This document shows, one piece after another, positions 6,867-7,288 of a stretch of 7,288 nt of DNA; position 1 is the first letter of the stretch; each line of letters opens with the position of its first letter. This stretch comes from Sedimentisphaerales bacterium (GTDB lineage: Bacteria > Planctomycetota > Phycisphaerae > Sedimentisphaerales > Anaerobacaceae), in contig JAFGTU010000045.1 of the NCBI GenBank assembly GCA_016933985.1, positions 1-7,288 on the forward strand, written 5' to 3'. The notes beneath the pieces were generated by a model. That model was not told the DNA's origin and searched no databases. It worked only from the letters and a program-made list of their open reading frames with translations. Position numbers and translations under genes: made by a program.

Positions 6867-7034
6867 TTATTTTTGATGGTCTCGCCTGTCTGACTCTTCG
6901 GAACGGTCTGAAAGGCCCTTGAAGAGGGAGCGGATGTTGAAGAACCCCCCAATTGTGACGGTCACCGCAAGGGTCGCGAAGAGGACAAGGCTGACAATGA
7001 AGAATATTGTCCAAAAACTGATCCAGAAATCCAT
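6867..7034 (-). CDS. Small single-span membrane protein coupled to the transporter gene
   Basis: Fifty-five residues on the minus strand, ATG at 7034 and TAA at 6869-6867. Residues 2-30 are strongly hydrophobic and aromatic (start MDFWISFWTIFFIVSLVL) and form one membrane helix. The tail (about 35-55) is short, charged and rich in Ser, Asp, Arg and Glu. The start lies three bases after the stop of the transporter gene, and its AAGGAG sits inside that gene, so the two are probably translationally coupled. This layout resembles small accessory subunits of sodium symporters such as MetS beside its transporter, although no homology to MetS is claimed. Likely role: stabilising or tuning the transporter. 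The frame, the site and the protein's membrane character together make a real gene likely. Confidence 0.75.
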   Translation of the reverse strand: MDFWISFWTIFFIVSLVLFATLAVTVTIGGFFNIRSLFKGLSDRSEESDRRDHQK

Positions 7035-7037
7035 ACT

Positions 7038-7288
7038 CTATTCTCCTTGTGCCTTTGAGGAGGCTCGGGTCATCGGGAATAAGAGCGAGCCTGCTATCAT
7101 GGCCAATATCGCAAGGGCTATTACGGCCAGTCCTATGATCTCGCTGCCGATGGTCTGATAGACCTCGACGGTCTTGGCGGCGATCTGTTCGGCGGGGACA
7201 TTCTTGAGGACAAGGACGGTCTTGCCGGTGACATCCTCAATCGGGATTTGCTTGGTGAATCCGAGGTGGAGCTTGAGGGGATTGAGGA
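7038..7288 (-). CDS. C-terminal end of a membrane transporter, probably sodium:solute symporter, 5' end outside window
   Basis: Only the last 82 residues are in the window, read from the right edge to TAG at 7040-7038. They start LNPLKLHLGF, continue through a soluble segment of about 37 residues (IPIEDVTGKTVLVLKNVP and on), then a final membrane helix (about 50-70, IIGLAVIALAILAMIAGSLL), and end in a short basic-polar tail. A last helix preceded by an extended loop and followed directly by a tiny membrane-protein gene suggests a sodium:solute symporter with an accessory subunit. The family call is inference, because the diagnostic helices lie off the edge. It converges on the oxidoreductase cluster, and product uptake would fit that neighbourhood. 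Confidence 0.6.
   Translation of the reverse strand, partial: LNPLKLHLGFTKQIPIEDVTGKTVLVLKNVPAEQIAAKTVEVYQTIGSEIIGLAVIALAILAMIAGSLLFPMTRASSKAQGE
7043..7048 (-). promoter_or_regulatory. Ribosome binding site of the small membrane protein
   Basis: On the minus strand AAGGAG lies eight bases before the ATG at 7034. It is contained in the last codons of the upstream transporter gene (stop at 7040-7038), so ribosomes finishing that gene are placed to start this one. Confidence 0.7.

Noticed and set aside
6919..7158. Plus-strand frame of 79 residues near the right end
   Set aside because: It lies opposite the small membrane protein and the transporter tail, which have a hydrophobic helix each, a ribosome site and coupled spacing.

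Overview
The window looks like a carbohydrate-metabolism region of a bacterium from the PVC group, most likely a planctomycete of the Phycisphaerae type. That assignment is inference. It rests on the gene mix: a large exported two-part alpha/beta hydrolase, a Tat-exported Gfo/Idh/MocA protein beside a cytoplasmic one, a uroporphyrinogen-decarboxylase-like protein, and a transporter tail followed by a tiny membrane protein. There is no rRNA, tRNA or marker gene to confirm it.

Layout. (a) 1-1651, minus strand: the first 550 residues of an exported esterase-like alpha/beta hydrolase whose 3' end lies off the left edge. A good sigma70-type promoter for it sits at 1709-1737. (b) 1652-2023: an AT-rich divergent gap containing a more GC-balanced patch of unknown origin. 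(c) 2024-3163, plus: a stand-alone PD-(D/E)xK nuclease (type I restriction R-subunit N-terminal domain) joined to a DUF5655-like C-terminal domain. It is AT-richer than its neighbours and looks like an inserted accessory or defence gene. (d) 3302-6812, plus: a tight three-gene cluster with 39- and 37-base gaps. It encodes a cytoplasmic Gfo/Idh/MocA oxidoreductase, a Tat-exported Gfo/Idh/MocA protein of GH109 type, and a URO-D/corrinoid-methyltransferase-like protein. (e) 6867-7288, minus, convergent with the cluster: the C-terminal 82 residues of a membrane transporter (probably a sodium:solute symporter) and a 55-residue single-span membrane protein that starts three bases after its stop.

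How they may work together (inference). The exported esterase and the exported NAD-dependent glycosidase-like protein would act on glycans outside the cytoplasm. The transporter pair would import products, and the cytoplasmic oxidoreductase would process the sugars. The URO-D-like protein is the odd member: its relatives move methyl groups or decarboxylate porphyrins, so a role on methylated sugars is possible but unproven. The nuclease gene is probably unrelated to this metabolism.

The points most worth a second look are the stand-alone nuclease-DUF5655 gene in its composition island, the translationally coupled small membrane protein, and the active-site change and URO-D partner in the GH109-like cluster. 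I saw no CRISPR array, complete mobile element, tRNA or rRNA.
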